Source of the DNA: Elusimicrobiota bacterium | Lineage (GTDB): Bacteria; Omnitrophota; Gorgyraeia; Zapsychrales; Fredricksoniimonadaceae | Length of the DNA stretch: 6,703 bases | Reading direction: 5' to 3' | Assembly (NCBI GenBank): GCA_012514595.1 | Contig: JAAYZZ010000105.1 | Location: forward strand, 1-6,703 | In this document: positions 1-6,499 of the stretch, one piece after another | Layout: every line of letters starts with the position of its first letter | Position numbering within the stretch: the first letter of the stretch is position 1 | The notes under the pieces: model-generated | Seen by the model: only the letters and a program-made list of their open reading frames with translations | Told to the model about the DNA's origin: nothing | Databases searched by the model: none | Translations under genes and position numbers: made by a program

Positions 1-1
1 C

Positions 2-871
2 GCGCGCAAGATGACGGAGATCACGGGCGAGGCTCTGGGGGTGGATCCCCGAGAGGTCCTTGTGATGTCGACGGGGATTATTGGACGCCCCTTTCCGTAC
101 GAAAAGATCCGCGAGGCGCTCCCGGGGCTTGTGAAGGGATTGAGCCCTGCCAAGGGGGGGCACTTTGCCAAGGCCATCATGACCACGGACCTGAAGATGA
201 AGCAGGCCGCGGTCCGCCTCACGCTGGGAGGAAAGACCGTGACGATCGGCGGATGCGCCAAGGGGTCGGGCATGATCGAGCCGAACATGGCGACGATGCT
301 CTCGTGCATCACGACGGACGCAGCCGTGAGCCCCAAACTCCTCAAGGAGGCGCTCAAAGAGGCGGTGGAGGAGTCCTTCAATTCGATCACTGTCGACGGG
401 TGCATGAGTACCAATGATATGGTCTGTCTCCTGGCCAACGGCGAGGCCGGGAATCGTCCCCTCTCCCGAAAGGATGGGGAATATGACCTCTTTCTCGAGG
501 GGGTCAAGGCCGTGTGCCTCAAGCTGGCCAAGGATATTGTCCTCGATGGAGAGGGGGCCGAAAGGTTCTTCGAGATCCTGATCTCAGGGGCCCGGAGCGT
601 GCCCGAGGCGCGACGCGTCGCCAAGCAGGTGGCCAACTCCAATCTCGTCAAGACGGCGGACTATACGGACAATCCCAACTGGGGGCGGGTCGCGGCCGCG
701 ATCGGCGCGACAGGGATCCCGGTCAAGGAGGAGAATCTCAAGATCCAATTTTCTGTCCAGGGCCGTAAGGTCCTGATCAAGGCGGACCTGGGGCTCGGCA
801 AGGCGGTGGCCACGGTCTATACATGCGATCTCACCCACGCGTATATTGACATCAATGGAAGATATAATTAA
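2..871 (+). CDS. argJ: Glutamate N-acetyltransferase / ornithine acetyltransferase ArgJ, 5' end missing
   Basis: ArgJ moves the acetyl group from N2-acetylornithine to glutamate, releasing ornithine and regenerating N-acetylglutamate in the cytoplasmic cyclic arginine pathway; some members also use acetyl-CoA. The frame is already open at base 2 and the ATG at 11 is internal, because about 100 or more residues of the usual ~400 are missing off the left edge. Counting from that ATG, the oxyanion-hole STG lies at residues 20-22, the block AIMTTD at 55-60, and the self-cleavage segment KGSGMIEPNMATML at 84-97. Thr95 (bases 293-295) is the expected new N-terminal nucleophile of the beta chain. 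ITVDG and STND follow at 126-136, with Cys131 where Asp is usual. The C-terminus, with CDLTHAYIDIN, is typical. The 3' end overlaps argB by 17 bases. Whether it is mono- or bifunctional cannot be read from sequence. Confidence 0.96.
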   Translation, partial: ARKMTEITGEALGVDPREVLVMSTGIIGRPFPYEKIREALPGLVKGLSPAKGGHFAKAIMTTDLKMKQAAVRLTLGGKTVTIGGCAKGSGMIEPNMATMLSCITTDAAVSPKLLKEALKEAVEESFNSITVDGCMSTNDMVCLLANGEAGNRPLSRKDGEYDLFLEGVKAVCLKLAKDIVLDGEGAERFFEILISGARSVPEARRVAKQVANSNLVKTADYTDNPNWGRVAAAIGATGIPVKEENLKIQFSVQGRKVLIKADLGLGKAVATVYTCDLTHAYIDINGRYN

Positions 872-1706
872 AAAAGCCGACATTCTCGTCGAGGCCATTC
901 CCTACATCGACAAGTTCCGCCGCAAGATCTTTGTCATCAAGTACGGCGGGAGCATTCTGCATGATGACGCGATCCGCCGGGGGGTCCTGGAGGATATCGT
1001 TTTTTTGAGCTTCGTCGGAATCCGGATCATCCTGGTCCACGGCGGGGGGCCCAATATTTCGGGCCGTCTGCGAGAAATGGGGATCGAGCCCCAGTTCCAT
1101 AACGGGATCCGCGTCACGGACGAGAAGACCCTCCAGGTCGTGATCAAGGAACTGGATGAGATCAACGACCAGATCGTCAAGGAGCTGAGGACCCTGGGGG
1201 GCGATGTCACAGGGCTTGACGGAGATGAGCACATCATCCGTGTCGAGAAGAAGAAATCCGATCGCGATCTGGGTTTTGTGGGGACCATCACCAACATCGA
1301 GTTCAAGCGTCTGGCCCGTCGGGTGCGGATGGGGCGGATCACCGTCGTGGCGCCTCTCGGTGAAAGCGTCGAGCAGCAGCCTCACAATGTGAACGCGGAT
1401 GAGGTGGCGAGCGCGATTGCGTCTTCGATGCGGGCCGAGAAATTCGTTCTCTTGACAGATGTCCCCGGAGTCCTGAGGGACCCGAAGGATCCGGCGACCC
1501 TCTACTCGACCTTGACGACGGCAGATGTCGAGCAACTCAAAAAGAACAAGGTCGTGACGGGCGGCATGATCCCCAAGGTCGACTCCTGTATGGATGCGCT
1601 GCGCGGGGGCGTCCCCAAGTCGCATATCATCGATGCCCGGCAGGATCACGCCTTGCTTTTGGAGATCTTTACCGATACGGGGATCGGGACCCAGTTCGTT
1701 CAGTAA
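855..1706 (+). CDS. argB: Acetylglutamate kinase ArgB, probably arginine-sensitive type
   Basis: ArgB phosphorylates N-acetyl-L-glutamate with ATP to N-acetylglutamyl-5-phosphate, and is usually the feedback-controlled step when ArgJ recycles acetyl groups. The 283-residue product is an amino acid kinase fold protein. Visible motifs are VIKYGGS at 27-33 with Lys29, VHGGGPN at 61-67, NVNADEVA at 178-185, LLTDVPGVL at 199-207, and GGMIPKV at 236-242 with Lys241. The C-terminal HALLLEIFTDTGIGT (265-279) is typical. Residues 1-25 form the extra N-terminal helix (EAIPYI, then FRRK) known from hexameric, arginine-inhibited family members, so inhibition by arginine is inferred. ATG 855 was chosen over an in-frame TTG at 846 because MEDIIKKADILVEAIPYI matches the family N-terminus. 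No clear ribosome binding site precedes it, so coupling to argJ translation is likely. The loop at 117-125 departs from the usual GLSGKDG form. It ends with tandem stops, TAA TAA. Confidence 0.97.
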   Translation: MEDIIKKADILVEAIPYIDKFRRKIFVIKYGGSILHDDAIRRGVLEDIVFLSFVGIRIILVHGGGPNISGRLREMGIEPQFHNGIRVTDEKTLQVVIKELDEINDQIVKELRTLGGDVTGLDGDEHIIRVEKKKSDRDLGFVGTITNIEFKRLARRVRMGRITVVAPLGESVEQQPHNVNADEVASAIASSMRAEKFVLLTDVPGVLRDPKDPATLYSTLTTADVEQLKKNKVVTGGMIPKVDSCMDALRGGVPKSHIIDARQDHALLLEIFTDTGIGTQFVQ

Positions 1707-1712
1707 TAACTG

Positions 1713-1720
1713 AAGGCGGT
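1713..1720 (+). promoter_or_regulatory. Ribosome binding site of argD
   Basis: The bases AAGGCGGT differ at one position from the ideal Shine-Dalgarno AAGGAGGT and lie 3 bases before ATG 1724. They occupy most of the 17-base gap after the argB stop, which leaves no room for a promoter. Confidence 0.6.
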
Positions 1721-1723
1721 CTC

Positions 1724-2917
1724 ATGACAAAAAAAGATGTCTACGGCCTCTATCAGGAGGCGGTTCTTACGACCTACGGCAAACAACCCCTGGTCTTTGT
1801 GAAGGGCAAGGGCTCTGTCTTGACCGATATCGACGGGAAGAAGTATCTGGACTTCTTTCCCGGGTGGGGGGTCTCGAACGTCGGGCACTGTCATCCCAAG
1901 GTCATGGCTGCGGTCCGGGACCAGGTCAAGACCCTCATCCATGTCCCCAACAATTTCTACCATCCGAACCAGGCGAAACTTGCGGCCGAGATCGTCCGGA
2001 ACGCGTTCGCGGGGAAGGTCTTTTTCTGCAACAGCGGGGCCGAGGCGACCGAGGCGATCATCAAGTTCGCGCGTCTCTACGGCCAGGGGAAGAGATATGA
2101 GATCATCACGACCCGCACCTCTTTCCATGGGCGAACCATGGGCGCTGTTTCTGCGACGGGTCAGGCCCGGATCCAGGAAGGGTTCGCGCCTCTGGTCCCG
2201 GGGTTCGTGACCGTGCCCTTCAATGATCTCGAGGCCGTGAGGGCGGCAGTGACCGACAGGACCGTTGCGGTCTTTCTGGAACTCGTCCAGGGCGAGGGCG
2301 GGATCAATATCGCGACCCCTGAGTATGTGAAGGGGCTCCGGAGGCTTTGTGACGAGAAGGACCTTCTTCTCGTTGCGGACGAGGTCCAGACCGGCGTGGG
2401 TCGCACGGGGACCATGTTCGCCTATCAGAATTACGGGATCGAGCCCGACATGATGACGATGGCCAAGGCGCTCGGCGGGGGGCTGCCCATCGGCGCGGTC
2501 CTTGTGAAGGACCGGGTCGCCTCTCTGGTCAGACCCGGGATGCATGGCTCCACTTTTGGAGGAAGTCCGCTCATCACCAAGGCGGCGTTGGGCGTGTTCA
2601 AGGCGATCTCCGCCGACAAGATGCTCAAGAATGCGAAGAGCATGGGCGCGTATCTCCTCGAGAGGCTGAACGGATTCAAGGAGCGCTATGCGATCATCCG
2701 GGAGGTGAGGGGCATCGGCCTCATGATCGGCGTAGAACTGACGATCGAAGGGAAGGGGATCTTCGAGGATTGTCTGGCCAACGGAGTTGTCATCAACTGC
2801 ACGCAGGGCAAGGTCCTTCGGATCATGCCGGCCCTGAATGTGACGAAGAAACAGGTCGATCGCGCACTTTTTGTGCTCGACAAGGCTCTTCAGAAAGCCG
2901 CCGGGGAGGCGTCATGA
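1724..2917 (+). CDS. argD: Acetylornithine aminotransferase ArgD
   Basis: ArgD is a class III pyridoxal-phosphate aminotransferase that converts N-acetylglutamate semialdehyde plus glutamate to N2-acetylornithine and 2-oxoglutarate. In many bacteria it also does the N-succinyl-diaminopimelate transamination of lysine synthesis. That second role would fit the lysA gene downstream, but it is inference. The 397-residue length is normal. Visible motifs are the phosphate-contacting NSGAEATEA at 103-111, SFHGRT at 133-138, the cofactor-ring aspartate in VADEVQTGVGRTG at 217-229 (Asp219), and the Schiff-base lysine in MTMAKALGGGLPIGA (Lys248). HGSTFGGSP at 274-282 is the loop reaching the partner subunit. 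The N-terminal half (YLDFFPGWGVSNVGHCHPKV) matches acetylornithine transaminases better than GABA or ornithine transaminases, and the arg context settles it. Its last four bases overlap the argF start as ATGA, and its 3' end carries the argF ribosome binding site. Confidence 0.96.
   Translation: MTKKDVYGLYQEAVLTTYGKQPLVFVKGKGSVLTDIDGKKYLDFFPGWGVSNVGHCHPKVMAAVRDQVKTLIHVPNNFYHPNQAKLAAEIVRNAFAGKVFFCNSGAEATEAIIKFARLYGQGKRYEIITTRTSFHGRTMGAVSATGQARIQEGFAPLVPGFVTVPFNDLEAVRAAVTDRTVAVFLELVQGEGGINIATPEYVKGLRRLCDEKDLLLVADEVQTGVGRTGTMFAYQNYGIEPDMMTMAKALGGGLPIGAVLVKDRVASLVRPGMHGSTFGGSPLITKAALGVFKAISADKMLKNAKSMGAYLLERLNGFKERYAIIREVRGIGLMIGVELTIEGKGIFEDCLANGVVINCTQGKVLRIMPALNVTKKQVDRALFVLDKALQKAAGEAS
2903..2909 (+). 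promoter_or_regulatory. Ribosome binding site of argF inside argD
   Basis: GGGGAGG lies within the last codons of argD, 4 bases before ATG 2914. It supports this start for argF over the upstream in-frame ATG at 2770, which would add 48 residues lacking any carbamoyltransferase character. Confidence 0.7.
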
Positions 2918-3840
2918 AAAGGGATTTTTTGAGCCTTTCGGATTATTCGTCGCAGGAGATCCTCAACCTTTTGAGCCTAGCCAAGCAGCTTAAGCTCAGT
3001 CCCTGGCAGATGTCGGACCTTCTGAAGGGGAAATCGATCGCCCTCATCTTTCAGAAGCCCTCGAACAGGACCAGGGTCTCTTTCGAGACCGGGATCTCGG
3101 ACCTGGGCGGGAATGCGATCTATCTGGGGCCGCAGGACCTGGATCTGGGGAAGCGCGAATCCACATCGGACATCGCCCAGACGCTCTCCCGCTACATTGA
3201 CGGGATCGTGGCGAGGGTCTTTTCACATGAGGACATCATCGGTCTTTCCAAGAGTTCGACCGTTCCGGTGATCAATGCGCTTTCGGATCTTTTGCATCCC
3301 TGTCAGGCCCTGGCAGATCTTTTGACCGTGCAGGAACGGTTCTTGACGTTTAGGAACATCCGTTTCGCCTACGTGGGGGATGGGAACAATATGGTCAATT
3401 CCCTTCTCATGGCCTGTGCCAAGGTGGGAATGTCGATGAGTGTGGCCACTCCCAAGGGGTATGATCCGGACCCTGCGCAGCTTCACGCGGCGCGCGACAT
3501 CGCCGAGAGGACCGGGGCCGAGATCCATCTCACGCATGACCCGAAAGAGGCGGTCGAGGGGGCCCGTGTTGTCTATACCGATACCTGGGTGAGCATGGGA
3601 CAGGAAGAGGAGTCTGCCGAGAGGCTCCAGGACTTTCAGGGGTATCAGGTCGACGGGGACTTGATGTCCCGGGCCGCGAAGGACGCGATCTTCATGCACT
3701 GTCTCCCGGCGCACCGGGGCCAGGAGGTTTCGGCGGATGTGATCGACGGGCCGCGGTCCGTTGTCTTTGACGAGGCGGAGAACCGTCTCCATGTGCAGAA
3801 GGCCGTGATGGTCCATCTCTTTACGTTTAAGCACCAGTAG
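2914..3840 (+). CDS. argF: Ornithine carbamoyltransferase ArgF
   Basis: ArgF condenses carbamoyl phosphate with ornithine to give citrulline in the cytoplasm. The 308-residue product has the full set of ornithine-type motifs. The phosphate loop is SNRTRVSF at 50-57, HPCQ is at 128-131, DGNN at 156-159, and the ornithine-binding Asp223 plus SMG at 227-229. HCLPAHRGQEV at 262-272 holds the conserved cysteine. SMG and HCLP separate it from aspartate carbamoyltransferase, and the phosphate loop and SMG argue against acetyl- or succinylornithine variants. The phosphate loop has Asn51 where most relatives have Thr (STRTR); Arg52 and Arg54 are kept. The start is ATG 2914, overlapping the argD stop as ATGA, which indicates translational coupling. 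The reading frame is also open upstream through argD, but that part is an out-of-frame reading of argD. Confidence 0.96.
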   Translation: MKRDFLSLSDYSSQEILNLLSLAKQLKLSPWQMSDLLKGKSIALIFQKPSNRTRVSFETGISDLGGNAIYLGPQDLDLGKRESTSDIAQTLSRYIDGIVARVFSHEDIIGLSKSSTVPVINALSDLLHPCQALADLLTVQERFLTFRNIRFAYVGDGNNMVNSLLMACAKVGMSMSVATPKGYDPDPAQLHAARDIAERTGAEIHLTHDPKEAVEGARVVYTDTWVSMGQEEESAERLQDFQGYQVDGDLMSRAAKDAIFMHCLPAHRGQEVSADVIDGPRSVVFDEAENRLHVQKAVMVHLFTFKHQ

Positions 3841-3862
3841 TTCCTTTCTGACGTGTGACCTT

Positions 3863-3870
3863 AAAAGGAG
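3863..3870 (+). promoter_or_regulatory. Ribosome binding site of argG
   Basis: AAAAGGAG lies 9 bases upstream of ATG 3880, in the 39-base gap after the argF stop. Unlike the overlapped genes, argG can therefore be initiated independently of the gene before it. No promoter-like boxes are evident in the gap. Confidence 0.75.
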
Positions 3871-3879
3871 TTCTCATTT

Positions 3880-5055
3880 ATGAAAAAAGTTGTTCTGGCG
3901 TATTCGGGCGGGCTCGACACATCCTGCATCATTCCCTGGCTCAAGGACCGGGGCTATGAGATCATTGCGGTCGTCGGGGATGTGGGGCAGGGCGATGACT
4001 TTTCTAAAGTAAAGGCCAAGGCGATCAAGTCGGGCGCTTCCAAGGTCTACTGTTTGAACCTCCAGCAGGAGCTGATCGAGGACTACGCGATCCCCGCGCT
4101 CAAGGCCGGGGCACTCTACGAAGGCAAGTACAATCTTGCCTGTGCGCTCTCGCGTCCCCTGATCGCGGACCATCAGGTCCAGATCGCAAAAAAGGAAAAG
4201 GCCGATGGCCTTGTCCACGGATGCACGGGCAAGGGGAACGACCAGGTCCGCTTTGAGGTGACCTATCGCCTGAAGGCCCCGGGCCTGGAGGTCCTGGCCC
4301 CCGTGCGGGTCTGGGAGTTCAAGTCGCGCGATGAGGAGATCGATTACGCCAAAAAGAAGGGCGTTCCCGTCGATGCGTCCAAGAAGAAACCCTATTCGAT
4401 CGACACGAACGTCTACGGACGCGCCATGGAGAGCGGGGTCCTCGAGGATCCGATGGTCGAGCCGCCCGAGGACATCTTTTACATGACCGTGGATCCCCGG
4501 AAGGCTCCTAATAAACCTGCCTACGTCGAGGTCGGTTTTGAGAAGGGCGTTCCGGTTTCGGTGAACGGAAAGAAAATGGCGCCGCTTCCCTTGGTCCTCA
4601 AATTGAACGAGATCGCGGGGAAAAACGGCGTGGGGCGCGTCGACATGATCGAGAATCGTCTGGTGGGGATCAAGTCGCGCGAGCTTTATGAGAATCCGGC
4701 CGGCACGGTCCTGCATCTGGCGATCCGCGAGATCGAGAGCCTGGTCCTTGATCGCGACAGCCTGCGATTCAAGGAACTTCTTTCGCAGAAGTACGCCGAG
4801 CTCACCTACAATGGTCTTTGGTGGACGCCGTTGAAGGCCCAGATGGACGCGTTCTTCAACAAATATCACGAGCATACGACGGGAACCGTTCGGATCAAGC
4901 TGTACAAGGGCACAGCGACGGTCGTGGGGAGGAAGTCCCCTTATTCGCGCTACAGCGAGAAGATGGCGACCTACGGAAAGGGCGACAAGTTTGATCAATC
5001 GCTCGCCGAGGGGTTCATCAAATTGTGGACTGTGCCGTTTGAGAAGCATTCGTAA
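3880..5055 (+). CDS. argG: Argininosuccinate synthase ArgG
   Basis: ArgG joins citrulline and aspartate to argininosuccinate, using ATP through a citrullyl-AMP intermediate. The protein is 391 residues, close to the family norm of about 400. The N-terminal nucleotide-binding domain begins with the PP-loop AYSGGLDTSC at 7-16, followed by GDVGQG at 33-38. The ATP, citrulline and aspartate binding segment CTGKGNDQVRFE is at 115-126. The synthetase domain has SIDTNVYGRAMESGVLEDP at 173-191, YNGLWWTPL at 310-318, and the C-terminal oligomerisation region with GTVRIKLYKG and SPYSRYSEKMATY (353-365). No key residue appears lost. The start directly precedes the PP-loop strand and has a strong ribosome binding site. 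A 437-codon open frame runs antisense to it in register with its codons; I regard that as a codon-usage by-product. Confidence 0.97.
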   Translation: MKKVVLAYSGGLDTSCIIPWLKDRGYEIIAVVGDVGQGDDFSKVKAKAIKSGASKVYCLNLQQELIEDYAIPALKAGALYEGKYNLACALSRPLIADHQVQIAKKEKADGLVHGCTGKGNDQVRFEVTYRLKAPGLEVLAPVRVWEFKSRDEEIDYAKKKGVPVDASKKKPYSIDTNVYGRAMESGVLEDPMVEPPEDIFYMTVDPRKAPNKPAYVEVGFEKGVPVSVNGKKMAPLPLVLKLNEIAGKNGVGRVDMIENRLVGIKSRELYENPAGTVLHLAIREIESLVLDRDSLRFKELLSQKYAELTYNGLWWTPLKAQMDAFFNKYHEHTTGTVRIKLYKGTATVVGRKSPYSRYSEKMATYGKGDKFDQSLAEGFIKLWTVPFEKHS

Positions 5056-5058
5056 ACT

Positions 5059-5086
5059 GACACAAGACACATGACACAAGACACCC
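5059..5086. repeat. Four-copy 7-base tandem repeat between argG and argH
   Basis: GACAC occurs at 5059, 5066, 5073 and 5080, exactly every 7 bases, giving units GACACAA, GACACAT, GACACAA and GACACCC. At a larger scale this is a 13-base direct repeat (5058-5070 and 5072-5084). The reverse complement GTGTC recurs at 5098 and 5105, again 7 apart. It begins 3 bases after the argG stop, outside any coding frame of the operon. Its function is unknown. It resembles the general class of short heptamer repeats found between genes in some bacteria, but I do not recognise a named family. Confidence 0.75.
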
Positions 5087-5109
5087 GTGATGCTCGGGTG
5101 TCCGGTGTC
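5073..5109 (+). promoter_or_regulatory. Imperfect hairpin upstream of the argH ribosome binding site
   Basis: Bases 5080-5087 (GACACCCG) pair perfectly with 5095-5102 (CGGGTGTC) around a 7-base loop. After a 2x2 internal mismatch, 5073-5077 pair with 5105-5109, giving 13 pairs over 15 positions. No run of T follows, so it is not a standard intrinsic terminator. It ends 2 bases before the argH Shine-Dalgarno, which stays unpaired. Extra GACAC copies upstream could compete for the same GTGTC partners. Plausible roles are transcript stabilisation or processing, or tuning of argH translation; all are inferred from position and pairing only. Confidence 0.5.
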
Positions 5110-5111
5110 CC

Positions 5112-5119
5112 AGGAGGAG
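5112..5119 (+). promoter_or_regulatory. Ribosome binding site of argH
   Basis: AGGAGGAG, a near-ideal Shine-Dalgarno, lies 6 bases before ATG 5126. It decides the start against an in-frame GTG at 5087 that lies inside the hairpin and would add 13 residues not expected in the family. Confidence 0.85.
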
Positions 5120-5125
5120 TCCGTT

Positions 5126-6499
5126 ATGGCCCAACTCTGGGGTTCCCGATTCACCGGCGAATTGAGCGATCTCGCCAAGAAATTCACCTACAGCACGCAT
5201 TACGATTCCAAGCTCGCGCTCTATGACTGTATCGGTTCCATCGCGCATGCGAGGATGCTTGGGAAGAGAGGGATCATCCCCAGGAAAGATGCGGCCGCGA
5301 TCGTGAAGGGTCTGGAGAAGATCATGGCCCGGATCGAGAAGGGGCAGTATGCCTGCGATCCTTCTTCCGAGGACATCCACACGGATATCCAGGACAAGCT
5401 CAAGAAAATGATCGGAAAGCCTGCGGACCGGCTGCATACCGCGCGTTCCCGCAACGACCAGGTCGTGACCGATGTGCGGCTTTATTGCCTCAATCATCTG
5501 AACACGATCCAGGCGCTCGTTGATGGGCTCCAGATCGAGCTCGTCAAGTTCGCGGACAAGAATCAGGATGTGATCATCCCGGCCTACACGCACCTTCAGT
5601 CCGCGCAGGTCGTTCTTCTTGCGCATCAGGCGTTGTCTTATGTCGAGATGCTGGAGAGGGACAAGGGCCGGTTCGAGGACGCGGCCCGCCGCACGAGTCT
5701 GAACACCCTGGGCGCCTGTGCGCTCTCGGGGACTACGCTTCCGACGGACCGCGCGTCCGTTACAGAAGAATTGGGCTTGGCCGCGACCGCCATGAACAGT
5801 ATGGATGCGGTTTCAGATCGGGATTTTATCCTCGAGATCCTGGCCGCGATCTCGATCGCGGGGACGCATCTTTCCCGTATCGCCGAGGACCTCATTATCT
5901 GGTGTTCGAGTGAGTTCGCGTTCGTCTCGATCGATGATGCCTTCTGCACGGGATCGTCCATCATGCCGCACAAGAAGAACCCCGATGTGCTGGAGCTTGT
6001 GCGGGGCACGTCAGCCAAGTTCCCGGCCGCCTTTGTCCAGTTGTCGATGCTGATGAAGGGACTCCCGCATACTTATAATCGCGACATGCAGCTGGACAAG
6101 CCCGCGCTCTTTGCCTGTGTGGAGGCGGTAGAGGACATGCTCGCCATCATGGCCCAGGTCTTTGGCGGGGTCACCCTCAACCGGGATTTCCTCAAGGCGC
6201 GCGTGAATGCCGAGTATTTCTTCAGCGTCGATGTTCTCGACTATCTGGTGAAGAAGGGCGCGACCTATCGTGAGGCGCATGATGCGGTCGGCGTCATGGT
6301 CAAGGAGTGCCTGGACAAGGGCGTTTCCTTGAAGAGCCTGAGCGCGAAGGAGCTCAAGGAATTCTCGCCGCTCCTGGGCGAGGATGTGAAGAAACTTTTG
6401 AATGCCGAGGCCTCGGTGAGAGGAAAGAGATCGTTGGGGTCGACGAATCCGACACTGGTCAAGGCCGAGATCGGGAAGTGGAAGAAGAGATTGAAATGA
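5126..6499 (+). CDS. argH: Argininosuccinate lyase ArgH
   Basis: ArgH splits argininosuccinate into arginine and fumarate, the last step of the pathway; it is normally a homotetramer of the fumarase/aspartase superfamily. The 457-residue length is typical. It opens with MAQLWGSRF, the expected start. Conserved regions follow in order: SEDIH at 81-85 and HTARSRNDQV at 104-113; THLQ at 155-158 with the conserved His156; NTLGACALSGTTLPTDR at 193-209; and the mobile catalytic loop GSSIMPHKKNPD at 276-287, whose serines include the catalytic one. The signature has His282 where Gln is usual. YNRDMQLDK at 317-325 has Leu323 where the family usually has Glu. Neither change removes a known catalytic residue. 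Its last four bases overlap the lysA start. Bases 6067-6143 recur inverted at the window's right end. Confidence 0.97.
   Translation: MAQLWGSRFTGELSDLAKKFTYSTHYDSKLALYDCIGSIAHARMLGKRGIIPRKDAAAIVKGLEKIMARIEKGQYACDPSSEDIHTDIQDKLKKMIGKPADRLHTARSRNDQVVTDVRLYCLNHLNTIQALVDGLQIELVKFADKNQDVIIPAYTHLQSAQVVLLAHQALSYVEMLERDKGRFEDAARRTSLNTLGACALSGTTLPTDRASVTEELGLAATAMNSMDAVSDRDFILEILAAISIAGTHLSRIAEDLIIWCSSEFAFVSIDDAFCTGSSIMPHKKNPDVLELVRGTSAKFPAAFVQLSMLMKGLPHTYNRDMQLDKPALFACVEAVEDMLAIMAQVFGGVTLNRDFLKARVNAEYFFSVDVLDYLVKKGATYREAHDAVGVMVKECLDKGVSLKSLSAKELKEFSPLLGEDVKKLLNAEASVRGKRSLGSTNPTLVKAEIGKWKKRLK
6067..6143 (+). repeat. 77-base inverted repeat, copy within argH
   Basis: This internal argH segment, coding for about His315 to Leu339, is identical base for base to the reverse complement of 6627-6703. 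It fits its gene perfectly in frame and motif content (YNRDMQLDK), so it is the native copy and the one at the right edge is the displaced copy. The two copies are separated by 483 bases. Confidence 0.95.

Noticed and set aside
852..1649. 265-codon open frame antisense to argB
   Set aside because: It is in register with argB and free of antisense stops for the same reason. It has no family resemblance and no ribosome binding site worth noting.
1700..2545. 281-codon open frame antisense to argD
   Set aside because: It has the same in-register codon-usage explanation. Its product is a biased mix of D, R, H, L and P without domains, opposite a clear aminotransferase.
2770..2913. 48-codon N-terminal extension of argF
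   Set aside because: It overlaps argD in another frame and lacks carbamoyltransferase features. ATG 2914 has a Shine-Dalgarno and gives the expected N-terminus.
5080..5102. Intrinsic terminator between argG and argH
   Set aside because: The stem is stable but is followed by CGGTGTCCCAGG rather than a T-run, and argH continues the pathway immediately downstream.
5087..5125. Upstream GTG start for argH adding 13 residues
   Set aside because: The GTG lies within the hairpin. ATG 5126 has a near-ideal ribosome binding site and the typical family N-terminus.
3874..5187. 437-codon open frame antisense to argG
   Set aside because: It lies in register with the argG codons, where an antisense stop needs a TTA, CTA or TCA sense codon, and these are rare in this GC-rich gene. 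The translation has no recognisable family and argG is unmistakable.
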